Part shown: positions 26,050-33,421 of the stretch, in pieces | How the letters are laid out: every line of letters starts with the position of its first letter | Numbering within the stretch: position 1 is the first letter of the stretch | Assembly: GCF_004365635.1 (NCBI RefSeq) | Contig: NZ_SOBH01000001.1 | Coordinates: 806,001-870,000 of the forward strand | Reading direction: 5' to 3' | Source: Litoreibacter halocynthiae | Lineage (GTDB): Bacteria; Pseudomonadota; Alphaproteobacteria; Rhodobacterales; Rhodobacteraceae | Length of the DNA stretch: 64,000 bases | The notes under the pieces: model-generated | What the model was told of the DNA's origin: nothing | The model's input: only the letters and a program-made list of their open reading frames with translations | The model's database searches: none | Position numbers and translations under genes: made by a program

Positions 26050-27672
26050 CTAGAACAGGCGTTGCAGACCCTCAATGACTACCAATGACCCGGCGGCAAG
26101 GCTGGATAGCGAAAGGCCACGGGCCATCAGTGTTTCGTAATCCAGCCACCATGGCTTTAATCGCCCTGCTACTTTGCCGTGCAAATCATGGAGCATTTGC
26201 AACGCCTTGAGGCGCTGATCTGCGTTGTCTGCATCCGCGTATTCTTTCGCCAACGCAACCATGGTGAGCGTCAGCATTTGGTCCGGTCCTTGGCCTGCGG
26301 CTTCGTGGTAGGCGTCGATCTGAAAACATATGGTCTCGCTTAATCGGTCGCGCGCATCGGGGCCGGAGATCAATTGCACCGCTTGCAGGGGCAGGCCGAC
26401 GCGCAGTTTGGAGGCGTGTTGCCGCAGCCACCTGGCGGCGAAGATGCCTAACCCGATCAGGCATAATCCGGCGGCCAAAAACGCGATCGGAGTGTAATCA
26501 AGCCCACTAAGCTTGGACCAGAAGGGAACATAGGGTGCCGGTGGGTCGGTCGGATCTGACGCGTCCATTCTTCCGACGCGATACATGGCGAGTCCTGCGG
26601 CAAGCGCCCCGATAAGGATCACCAGCGCTAGCTTCCACCAGATACCAGACGCCTTTCGCGCAGATTTCTCGCGTGGATATGGGCTTGGGGATTTTGTAGG
26701 TGGCGGCTCTGGTGGGCTGGGCGGTATGTAGAAGTCGTCTCCGAAGTCGTCGTGTTGCTTGACGGCAGGCGGAGAAGAAGGTGGCTTGCCCCCGAGATTT
26801 CGCTCCAGAAGAGGGCCAAATTCATCGATGGAAGCCACGAACGGGTCATTGCTGTTGGCCTGGGGCAAGAGCGCTTCGATCTCGGCCAAAGCTTCGGTGG
26901 CATTTGGGCGGGCGGCGGGGTCTTGGGACAGAAAGCGCGCTAGAAGACCATGCAGCTTTTCCGGCGCATCTTGGACGTTGGGCCCGACAGCCGAAAGTGA
27001 TCCCTTGACCAACGCCCCTAGAGTATCTGCCTTACGGTAGGTGCGACCCGTGACCATTTCGTACAGCACGGCGCCGATGGCCCAAATATCGACGCTGGCA
27101 CCCTGCTGCATCCCGAACAGCTGCTCTGGTGTCATATATAGCGGCTTGCCCGCATATTCGCCGACCATTGTGGTCCTGCCGAGATTGCTGTCTTCGGTGA
27201 GGTGCCCAATGGCGTTGAAATCGATGAGAACCGGAAAGCGACCCCGCTGCAAAATCAAATTCTGTGGGCTGATATCGCGGTGGATAAAGCCCGCGTCATG
27301 GATCACCTGCAATGCCTGTAGCACCCGCACCATGATTTGGAGCGCGATATCGACTGGAAATGCACCGTTGGTCTGCAATTCCTCCTTGAGGGAGGGGCCT
27401 TCGATGTAATGATATATGAGGATCAATTGATCTTCGACGGTTTGCTGTCCGATGAAGCGCTGCAACCCTGGGTGCTTGAGGCGGCGCATCAGGTCGGCCT
27501 CGCGTTCCACGGCGCGGCGGGCGGCTTCGGTCATTGGCCTGATCTTGACAACAGCAAAGCCCGTGCCGTCGAGTTTGCGAACCCGCCATGTTTGCCCGAG
27601 CGACCCTTTACCCAAAAAATGCCATTCGCCGTAGTCGGGCAATTGGGTCTCTATTTTGGGGTCAATCTCCAT
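26050..27672 (-). CDS. Membrane-bound eukaryotic-type Ser/Thr protein kinase
   Basis: 540 residues. Kinase domain about 15-270: glycine loop GKGSLGQTWRV, ATP-binding lysine K43 in VVKIRP, catalytic loop HRDISPQN (131-138), metal Asp D151 and the activation-segment end TPEQ. The usual DFG is DFN (LIDFNAIGHL). A Pro-rich linker (PPSPPEPPPTKSPSP) leads to a helix at about 345-364 and a second at 395-413. A C-terminal cytoplasmic helical part follows. ATG 27672 has CAGGAG nine bases upstream. A TTG at 27723 and ATG at 27702 in the same frame are less well placed. The substrate is unknown. It lies 90 nt from a membrane-anchored protease gene on the same strand. Confidence 0.88.
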   Translation of the reverse strand: MEIDPKIETQLPDYGEWHFLGKGSLGQTWRVRKLDGTGFAVVKIRPMTEAARRAVEREADLMRRLKHPGLQRFIGQQTVEDQLILIYHYIEGPSLKEELQTNGAFPVDIALQIMVRVLQALQVIHDAGFIHRDISPQNLILQRGRFPVLIDFNAIGHLTEDSNLGRTTMVGEYAGKPLYMTPEQLFGMQQGASVDIWAIGAVLYEMVTGRTYRKADTLGALVKGSLSAVGPNVQDAPEKLHGLLARFLSQDPAARPNATEALAEIEALLPQANSNDPFVASIDEFGPLLERNLGGKPPSSPPAVKQHDDFGDDFYIPPSPPEPPPTKSPSPYPREKSARKASGIWWKLALVILIGALAAGLAMYRVGRMDASDPTDPPAPYVPFWSKLSGLDYTPIAFLAAGLCLIGLGIFAARWLRQHASKLRVGLPLQAVQLISGPDARDRLSETICFQIDAYHEAAGQGPDQMLTLTMVALAKEYADADNADQRLKALQMLHDLHGKVAGRLKPWWLDYETLMARGLSLSSLAAGSLVVIEGLQRLF

Positions 27673-27762
27673 CGGCGCAAACTCCTGCTGGGGAATTTTC
27701 ATCCTTGGGATAGAGTTTGGCAAGCTTTGATTGACGTAAGGGAAGTTTTGCGGCTCGCGTCT

Positions 27763-28341
27763 TCAGCGTTCCAACACAAGCATGCGGCGGTTTATTTCGA
27801 TGCGTTTGAACCGCTCTAAATAATCCATACCCAGCAGGGATGTATCCAATTTGCCTTCGTTGACAAATGCGCGTACGCGACCTTCCTCTAGATCACCCAA
27901 ACTTACATCCGCTAAGGTAACGCGCGCTGTACGGACTTCGCCGTTGGCCGTGCTGGCGCGGCCGCCAAAGACTAAAGTCTCGGTGTCGATCCCGACGCGC
28001 TCCGCATCTTCTTGGGACAAAACAACGCTGCTTGCACCGGTGTCGACAATGAATTCCACTGGAACATCGCCCACATGCAACGTCAGGTGATAATGCCCGT
28101 CACTGCGCACGGGCACTTCGATGCGGCCGTTCTCGAATGTGCTTTGGCGGGGTAGGACGGTTTTGGACACGTCATTCCAAAGCCCGTAAGCGACGATGAC
28201 GCCGACGAAAATGAATCCCCACAATGCGGCTTGGCGCGCCATCTCGCCCATTCGGGCGCGATTGGAGATCAAAAAATATCCCGCAATCACGGAGCCGAGC
28301 AGAACGAGGTAGATGAGGCGGGCGGTGTCTTGGCTATCCAT
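27763..28341 (-). CDS. Membrane-anchored retropepsin-like aspartic protease (TIGR02281-type)
   Basis: 192 residues. Two hydrophobic helices (about 8-24 and 38-54) precede a clan AA protease domain. The catalytic motif is VEFIVDTGASSVVLS with Asp100, followed by RVGIDTETLVFGGRASTANG and the DTSLLGMDYLERFKRIEI end that completes the half-pepsin fold. Such proteins dimerise to form one active site. The domain is expected on the periplasmic side. It precedes the kinase gene on the same strand, so cotranscription is possible. Confidence 0.88.
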   Translation of the reverse strand: MDSQDTARLIYLVLLGSVIAGYFLISNRARMGEMARQAALWGFIFVGVIVAYGLWNDVSKTVLPRQSTFENGRIEVPVRSDGHYHLTLHVGDVPVEFIVDTGASSVVLSQEDAERVGIDTETLVFGGRASTANGEVRTARVTLADVSLGDLEEGRVRAFVNEGKLDTSLLGMDYLERFKRIEINRRMLVLER

Positions 28342-28362
28342 AGCTCTAATATAGGGGCTAGG

Positions 28363-28989
28363 TCAGGTGCCTGCCACCACTCCAAACTCGCGCAGGCCGT
28401 CTAGGACGAATTGCACCGACAGCGCCGCCAGCAACATTCCCATCAGGCGGGTGATTACCTTGATCCCGGTGTCGCCAATTACGCGCTCCATCAGGCCCGC
28501 CATCAAGAACATGCCGAAGACGACGGCAAGCACGGACAACATGACACCGTGAACGGCGGCCACATAGGTGAAATCCGCGCCCGGTGTGCCGGTTAAAAGG
28601 ATCATTGTCGCCAACGCTCCCGGACCTGCAATCAAAGGCGTGGCCAGCGGGAAGACCGAAGGGTCTTCGTCACCAGGCCCATCGACCTGATCTTCGCGGC
28701 GTTGGGTGCGTCGCTCAAAAAGCATATCGAGCGCTGTAACGAAGAGCAGAACACCCCCCGAGATGCGGAAGGCCGCCATTGATATCCCGATAAAGTCCAG
28801 AAGCGCTTCGCCCGCCAGCCCGAATAGCGTAAGCAGGAATATCCCGACCAGACACGACCGGATTGCGATCCGCAGACGGTTGCGGAAATCCATACCAGAA
28901 GTGAGCGCCACGAAAAGCGGTGCAAGCCCGATCGGGTCGATCACCACGAACAGGGTGACAAAGGCGGTGATTGCGATAGAGAGTTCCAT
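28363..28989 (-). CDS. MarC family integral membrane protein
   Basis: 208 residues with six predicted membrane helices. Family features: VVIDPIGLAPLFVALTSGMD near the N-terminus, GGVLLFVTALDMLF, PLATPLIAGPGALATMIL and RLMGMLLAALSVQFVLDGL. MarC proteins resemble transporters by topology but no substrate is established. It is divergent from the following dehydrogenase gene. Confidence 0.9.
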   Translation of the reverse strand: MELSIAITAFVTLFVVIDPIGLAPLFVALTSGMDFRNRLRIAIRSCLVGIFLLTLFGLAGEALLDFIGISMAAFRISGGVLLFVTALDMLFERRTQRREDQVDGPGDEDPSVFPLATPLIAGPGALATMILLTGTPGADFTYVAAVHGVMLSVLAVVFGMFLMAGLMERVIGDTGIKVITRLMGMLLAALSVQFVLDGLREFGVVAGT

Positions 28990-29054
28990 TTCCTCGCCCT
29001 ATATGTTTGTTTCACGAAGGAAAACCCTTTGTCGGCATATCTGGGAGATTTGAC

Positions 29055-30101
29055 ATGACGAATGTGATGACAGGCATGGTCCTGACGGGTCATGGCGGCC
29101 CTGATATGCTGGAATGGCGGGACGATATTGCAGTTCCGACGCCAAAACCCGACGAGGTCCTGATCGAAGTGGCGGCCTCTTCGGTCAACAACACCGATAT
29201 CAACACGCGGATAGGCTGGTATTCCCAGACCGTACGCGGGGCGACCGATGCGGTCAGTGAAACCTCGGACGTGGATGCGTCATGGTCCGGCACGCCCCTT
29301 GGCTTACCACGCATTCAGGGCGCGGATGTGTGTGGCCGGATTTCGCAAGTCGGGCGCGACGTTGACCCGAACCGAATTGGCGAGCGTGTTTTGGTACGGA
29401 CCATGCAAAATCATGATGGCGCCGTGTGGACCATGGGGTCGGAATGCGATGGCGGCTTTGCCCAATTCTGCGTGGCTCGCGCCCATGATGCCCTTGTGGT
29501 GGACAGCAGCTGGAGCGATCTGGAACTGGCCACGCTTCCCTGCGCTTACTCCACGGCAGAGGGCATGTTGCAACGCGCATCCCTCAAGGCTGAGCGTGTG
29601 TTGATCACAGGAGCATCCGGTGGAGTTGGGGCTGCGGCAGTGCAATTGGCAAAAATGCGTGGGGCGCATGTGACTGCAGTTACAACACCTTCCAAAGCGG
29701 ATGCCGTGCGAGAATTGGGTGCGGACGCAATCTTAACCCGCGATGAAACCCCGCCGCGCGGTGCATTTGATGTGCTGGTGGATTTGGTGGCCGGCCCCGG
29801 TTTTCCAGACATGCTCGACGGGTTGGCCGATTTTGGGCGCTATGTGTGCTCTGGCGCGATAGCAGGTCCGATTGTCGAGCTGGATGTGCGAAAGCTCTAT
29901 CTGCGCGACCTGAGTTTCTTTGGATCGACCTTTCAGCCGGACAACATCATGCCCGACTTGATCAGCTATGTGGAGGCAGGGCGATTGCGGCCGGCGGTGA
30001 CCGCAACATTTCCGCTGCGAGACCTGAAGGCTGCCCAAGCCGCGTTCGCTGCCAAAACACATGTCGGCAAGATCGCGATTGATGTGGCGGGCGGAACTTA
30101 G
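29055..30101 (+). CDS. Zinc-binding-dehydrogenase-fold (quinone oxidoreductase-like) MDR protein
   Basis: 348 residues of the medium-chain dehydrogenase/reductase fold. A GroES-like N-terminal domain (VAASSVNNTDINTRIGWYS) is followed by the Rossmann motif LITGASGGVGAAAVQLAKM. The structural-zinc cysteine cluster of alcohol dehydrogenases is absent, which points to a quinone reductase-like member. The ATG at 29055 has GGGAG seven bases upstream. Its TAG overlaps the stop of the convergent ABC-F gene. Substrate unknown. Confidence 0.85.
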   Translation: MTNVMTGMVLTGHGGPDMLEWRDDIAVPTPKPDEVLIEVAASSVNNTDINTRIGWYSQTVRGATDAVSETSDVDASWSGTPLGLPRIQGADVCGRISQVGRDVDPNRIGERVLVRTMQNHDGAVWTMGSECDGGFAQFCVARAHDALVVDSSWSDLELATLPCAYSTAEGMLQRASLKAERVLITGASGGVGAAAVQLAKMRGAHVTAVTTPSKADAVRELGADAILTRDETPPRGAFDVLVDLVAGPGFPDMLDGLADFGRYVCSGAIAGPIVELDVRKLYLRDLSFFGSTFQPDNIMPDLISYVEAGRLRPAVTATFPLRDLKAAQAAFAAKTHVGKIAIDVAGGT

Positions 30102-31939
30102 CTTTCCGCCTTTTCCAGTTTGGACTGCGCCTTGACCCACATGGCCTCTGCGCGGTCCATGGCCTCCATGACCTCGGAATACTTCTTCTGCCAGACCGCG
30201 CGCTTGTCGGCCATGTGGTCTTCATAGACCTTCGGGTCGCCAAGACGCTTTGCCAACTCATTCTGCATTTCCGACAGCTTGGCGACACGGGCCTCGCATT
30301 TTCGCACGTCCGAACGCAGGGCCAGGATGTCATCGCGCGATGCGGTCTTGGCCTTCGGCTTGTCTTTCTGAGGCTTCTCTGGCGGTGCCAGAAGCAGCTT
30401 CCGGTAGCTGGGGAGGTCGTCGTCATACGGGTTCACGCGACCGTCTTTAACCAGCCACAGACGGTCTGCGACGAGAGACAGCAAGTGCATGTCGTGTGAC
30501 ACCAGAATGACCGCGCCGGAATAGGCGGTCAGCGCTTGCACCAAGGCTTCGCGGCTTTCGATATCAAGGTGGTTTGTCGGCTCATCGAGGATCAACAGAT
30601 GCGGCGCGGGCAGGGTGGCCAATAGCAGCGACAGACGTGCCTTTTGCCCACCAGAGAGACGACCCACTTCTGTGTCCGCCTGATCAGGGCCAAGGCCGAA
30701 GCTGGCAAGACGGGCGCGCAGCTTGGATTGCCCCTCATGGGCGCGTTCCCGGATAAGGTGTTCCAGCGGGGTTTCGTCAACGAAAAGCTCGTCGACTTGA
30801 TGCTGGGCAAAGAAGCCGATGCGCAGTTTATTGGAGGTCGACATGCGCCCTCCCATAACTTCAAGACGGTTAGATAACATCTTGGCAAGAGTGGATTTTC
30901 CCTCTCCGTTCCGACCCAGAAGTGCGATGCGGTCGTCTTGATCGATGCGCAGGTTCAGGTGGCTCAGAATAACTTTTCCATCGTATCCAACAGACGCGCT
31001 TTCAGTGCTGATGATCGGCGGTGACAGCTCTTCCGGTTCAGGGAAGGTAAACACCACACGGGCCGCGTCTTCGGGGGCGGTGATCGTTTCCATCTTCTCC
31101 AGCATTTTCACGCGGGATTGGGCCTGCTTGGCCTTCGACGCCTTGGCCTTGAAGCGGTCCACAAAGGATTGCAGGTGCGCGCGTTGCAAATCCTGTTTCT
31201 TGGCGGCCGCAGCCTGCACCGCACGGCGCGCGGCGCGTTGGCGGGCGAACTGGTCGTAGTTGCCGGAATAGAACGTCAGCTGTTTGTCTTCGAGATGCAG
31301 GATGCCGTTGACCGAGCGGTTCAAGAGTTCTCGGTCGTGCGAAATGATGATGACCGTATGCGGGTAGCGGGTCAGATAATGCTCCAGCCACAACGCGCCT
31401 TCGAGGTCCAGATAGTTGGTCGGCTCGTCGAGCAGCAGCAGGTCCGGCTCCGAGAACAGCACTGCGGCCAGGGCCACACGCATCCGCCAGCCACCCGAAA
31501 AGTCGGAGCAGGGACGGTGTGTTTCCTCGGGCGTAAAGCCAAGACCCACCAAGATCGAAGAGGCCCGCGCTTCCGCAGACCATGCGTCGATATCTACCAG
31601 ACGGGTCTGGATGTCGGCGATGCGGTTGGGGTCTGTGGCCGTTTCGGCCTCGGTCATCAGGCTTGCGCGCTCTTTATCCGCGTTCAGAACGGTGTTGAGA
31701 AGAGAGACCTCGTTCGACGGCACTTCTTGGGCGATCCCGCCAATGCGGGCGCGGTCCGGCATAGTGATCGTGCCGCTCTCCAGAACCAGTTCACCACGGA
31801 TCAATTTGAACAGGGTGGTTTTGCCCGTCCCGTTGCGCCCCACGAGGCCAACTTTGTGACCCGTAGGGATATTGGCCGAGGCGCCCTCAAACAGGGAACG
31901 GCCTTCGACGGCGTAGCGGAGTTCTGACATGCTTAACAT
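30098..31939 (-). CDS. ABC-F family ATP-binding protein
   Basis: 613 residues without membrane helices. There are two ABC domains: VGRNGTGKTTLFKLIRGE with FSGGWRMRVALAAVLFSEPD and LDEPTNYLD, then LGRNGEGKSTLAKMLSNRL with LSGGQKARLSLLLATLPA and LDEPTNHLD. The basic interdomain linker (RFKAKASKAKQAQSRVKMLE) is the P-site tRNA interaction motif of ABC-F translation factors. A C-terminal coiled coil is present. The class is Uup/YheS-like. The start MLSMSELRYAVEG at 31939 matches the family; longer frames are rejected. Divergent from ndk over 106 nt. Confidence 0.92.
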   Translation of the reverse strand: MLSMSELRYAVEGRSLFEGASANIPTGHKVGLVGRNGTGKTTLFKLIRGELVLESGTITMPDRARIGGIAQEVPSNEVSLLNTVLNADKERASLMTEAETATDPNRIADIQTRLVDIDAWSAEARASSILVGLGFTPEETHRPCSDFSGGWRMRVALAAVLFSEPDLLLLDEPTNYLDLEGALWLEHYLTRYPHTVIIISHDRELLNRSVNGILHLEDKQLTFYSGNYDQFARQRAARRAVQAAAAKKQDLQRAHLQSFVDRFKAKASKAKQAQSRVKMLEKMETITAPEDAARVVFTFPEPEELSPPIISTESASVGYDGKVILSHLNLRIDQDDRIALLGRNGEGKSTLAKMLSNRLEVMGGRMSTSNKLRIGFFAQHQVDELFVDETPLEHLIRERAHEGQSKLRARLASFGLGPDQADTEVGRLSGGQKARLSLLLATLPAPHLLILDEPTNHLDIESREALVQALTAYSGAVILVSHDMHLLSLVADRLWLVKDGRVNPYDDDLPSYRKLLLAPPEKPQKDKPKAKTASRDDILALRSDVRKCEARVAKLSEMQNELAKRLGDPKVYEDHMADKRAVWQKKYSEVMEAMDRAEAMWVKAQSKLEKAES

Positions 31940-32045
31940 GCCCTGCGTTTCGCCTATGCGGGCAGGGGTGTCAATTGGGCGCTTTTCATGAGCAGACCAC
32001 CATGCTAGGTGCGCCTCAAATTCACTCTTGGTAAGGACCCGCATC

Positions 32046-32468
32046 ATGGCTATCCAACGCACATTCTCGATCATCAAACCAGACGCCACCAAACGCAACC
32101 TGACTGGCAAAATCGCTGCCAAGTTCGAAGAGGCCGGTCTTCGCATTGTTGCTTCCAAGCGCATTCAGCTGACGCTGGCCCAAGCGCAGCAGTTTTACGG
32201 TGTCCACTCCGAGCGCCCGTTCTTTGGTGAGCTGTGTGAGTTCATGATCTCCGAGCCGATTGTTGTTCAGGTTCTGGAAGGCGAAGACGCCATCGCGAAA
32301 AACCGCGAAGTTATGGGTGCAACCAACCCTGCGGACGCAGCAGACGGTACCATCCGCAAAGAGTTCGCGCTGTCCATCGGTGAAAACTCCGTACACGGTT
32401 CCGACGCGCCAGAGACCGCAGCAGAAGAAATCGCGTTCTTCTTCTCCGGCCTAGAGCTGGTTGGCTAA
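32046..32468 (+). CDS. ndk: Nucleoside diphosphate kinase
   Basis: 140 residues. Transfers gamma-phosphate between nucleotides through phospho-His117 in [10 protein letters not shown]. The N-terminal [18 protein letters not shown] and the [11 protein letters not shown] and [18 protein letters not shown] segments are typical. ATG 32046 has AAGGA nearby upstream. A strong terminator follows. Confidence 0.97.
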   Translation: MAIQRTFSIIKPDATKRNLTGKIAAKFEEAGLRIVASKRIQLTLAQAQQFYGVHSERPFFGELCEFMISEPIVVQVLEGEDAIAKNREVMGATNPADAADGTIRKEFALSIGENSVHGSDAPETAAEEIAFFFSGLELVG

Positions 32469-32494
32469 GACTTCGGCTACAGAAATTTGGGGAA

Positions 32495-32528
32495 GGGCCG
32501 CGCAACTTCAGGTTGTGCGGCCTTTTTC
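32495..32528 (+). terminator. Rho-independent terminator after ndk
   Basis: GGCCGCGCAAC and GTTGTGCGGCC pair (one G-U) around a short loop and are followed by TTTTTCTTT. Confidence 0.85.
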
Positions 32529-32534
32529 TTTGCA

Positions 32535-32864
32535 CTAGCGGTGCAGGCCGACGCCAATCGCATCAAGGTCAGCTTCTAACGCACTGATATTTTTGTTGAA
32601 GTGTTTGGCTTTCAACGCATCAAACTTAACGCGCAGCGCAACTTTTTCCGCACCTTTGCAATCGTTCCATGGTCTACCCTGAAGGGCCATCACCAAGGCG
32701 TAAAAGCCGATGAAGTGGGGGCGGTCGCCATTTTCCAAAAGCTTGGCGTAAGCCGCATCGGCTCCAAGGGCACGCAATGCCTCGGCTGACTGAATGCCTA
32801 CTCGGGCCAAGCTGGCCTCGTAGGCGGGGCCAAGGTTACGGATAGAGGAAACAGGGTCGGTCAT
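32535..32864 (-). CDS. TfoX/Sxy C-terminal domain protein
   Basis: 109 residues. SIRNLGPAYEASLARVGIQS is the helix-hairpin-helix-like TfoX_C signature. LENGDRPHFIGFYALVMALQ and GRPWNDCKGAEKVALR follow. Only the C-terminal domain is present, without the N-terminal TfoX domain of competence regulators. Such short forms are of unknown role, so a link to competence should not be assumed. Confidence 0.82.
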   Translation of the reverse strand: MTDPVSSIRNLGPAYEASLARVGIQSAEALRALGADAAYAKLLENGDRPHFIGFYALVMALQGRPWNDCKGAEKVALRVKFDALKAKHFNKNISALEADLDAIGVGLHR

Positions 32865-32906
32865 AGAACCTGCTTAATCTCATCGGTATCGCAGAGGAAA
32901 GGGGCT

Positions 32907-33011
32907 TTATAAGCTAGCCCAATCCGAAAAGCCGGCGGGCGGCGTTGGTCGCGGAGACTTGGTATCCTGCGGTTGCGGGTTTGGAGTCGGGGCTGGTGCT
33001 TCATAGGCCAT
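32907..33011 (-). CDS. 34-residue Pro-rich small protein with strong expression signals
   Basis: Sequence begins MAYEAPAPTPNPQPQDTK and ends in PAGFSDWASL. AGGAGG stands eight bases before the ATG at 33011. A consensus sigma-70 promoter lies about 47-75 nt upstream of the start codon. The signals are better than for most genes in this window, which is why it is listed although short. No family is recognised and no signal peptide or membrane segment is seen. The aromatic-ended tail FSDWASL may be the conserved part. The frame stays open upstream for 74 more codons, but that region contains the promoter. Confidence 0.6.
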   Translation of the reverse strand: MAYEAPAPTPNPQPQDTKSPRPTPPAGFSDWASL

Positions 33012-33057
33012 TTTAGCGGCCTCCTGTTTAATAAAAATACTCACTAAAGACGAAGGC

Positions 33058-33086
33058 ACCATAGCACTTTGACGCGTAGGTGTCAA
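33058..33086 (-). promoter_or_regulatory. Sigma-70-type promoter for the 34-codon gene
   Basis: On the minus strand, TTGACA (33086-33081), a 17-nt spacer and TATGGT (33063-33058). Transcription would begin near 33050, leaving a leader of about 40 nt with AGGAGG. Confidence 0.6.
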
Positions 33087-33087
33087 A
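33068..33087. promoter_or_regulatory. Palindromic operator candidate over the -35 box
   Basis: TTTGACGCGTAGGTGTCAAA is an interrupted palindrome (TTTGAC...GTCAAA, with outer symmetry extending one base further inward-skipped). It covers the -35 hexamer and most of the spacer, so a bound repressor would block the promoter. Regulator not identified. Confidence 0.4.
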
Positions 33088-33421
33088 AATGAGGCGGAAA
33101 TGTGACGGGGAGTTTGGGCAACAGCGCAAGAATCACCGCTGGCGAGTTTTCCTTGCGAGCCGCAACATATTGACGAATTCCACAAGATATTCCCACATTT
33201 TGCAAATTTGCCGCGGGTTTTCCCCCCTTTCAAGCCCTTTTAGCGATTGAGGATCGCGTGTACTTTTGCGAGACTGATTCAAGCTGTTTCAACTAAAGGC
33301 AGCCGAGGCGGGTCGAATTATCCCAAGAACACGCGAGCAGGGCAAACCTTGTCGCAAACTCTCATTTTAGATGCGCGTGCTCTTGCGAGTTCGCGCAGTG
33401 TTTCGAGACGGGGACAATTGC

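Larger units (their letters stand above)
33012..33421. other. 410-nt gap before the giant gene
   Basis: Contains the minus-strand promoter and palindrome described above near 33058-33087. For the plus-strand giant gene no convincing promoter was found. A TTGACG near 33170 lacks a good -10 at the right spacing. No RNA gene or repeat family was recognised. Confidence 0.5.
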
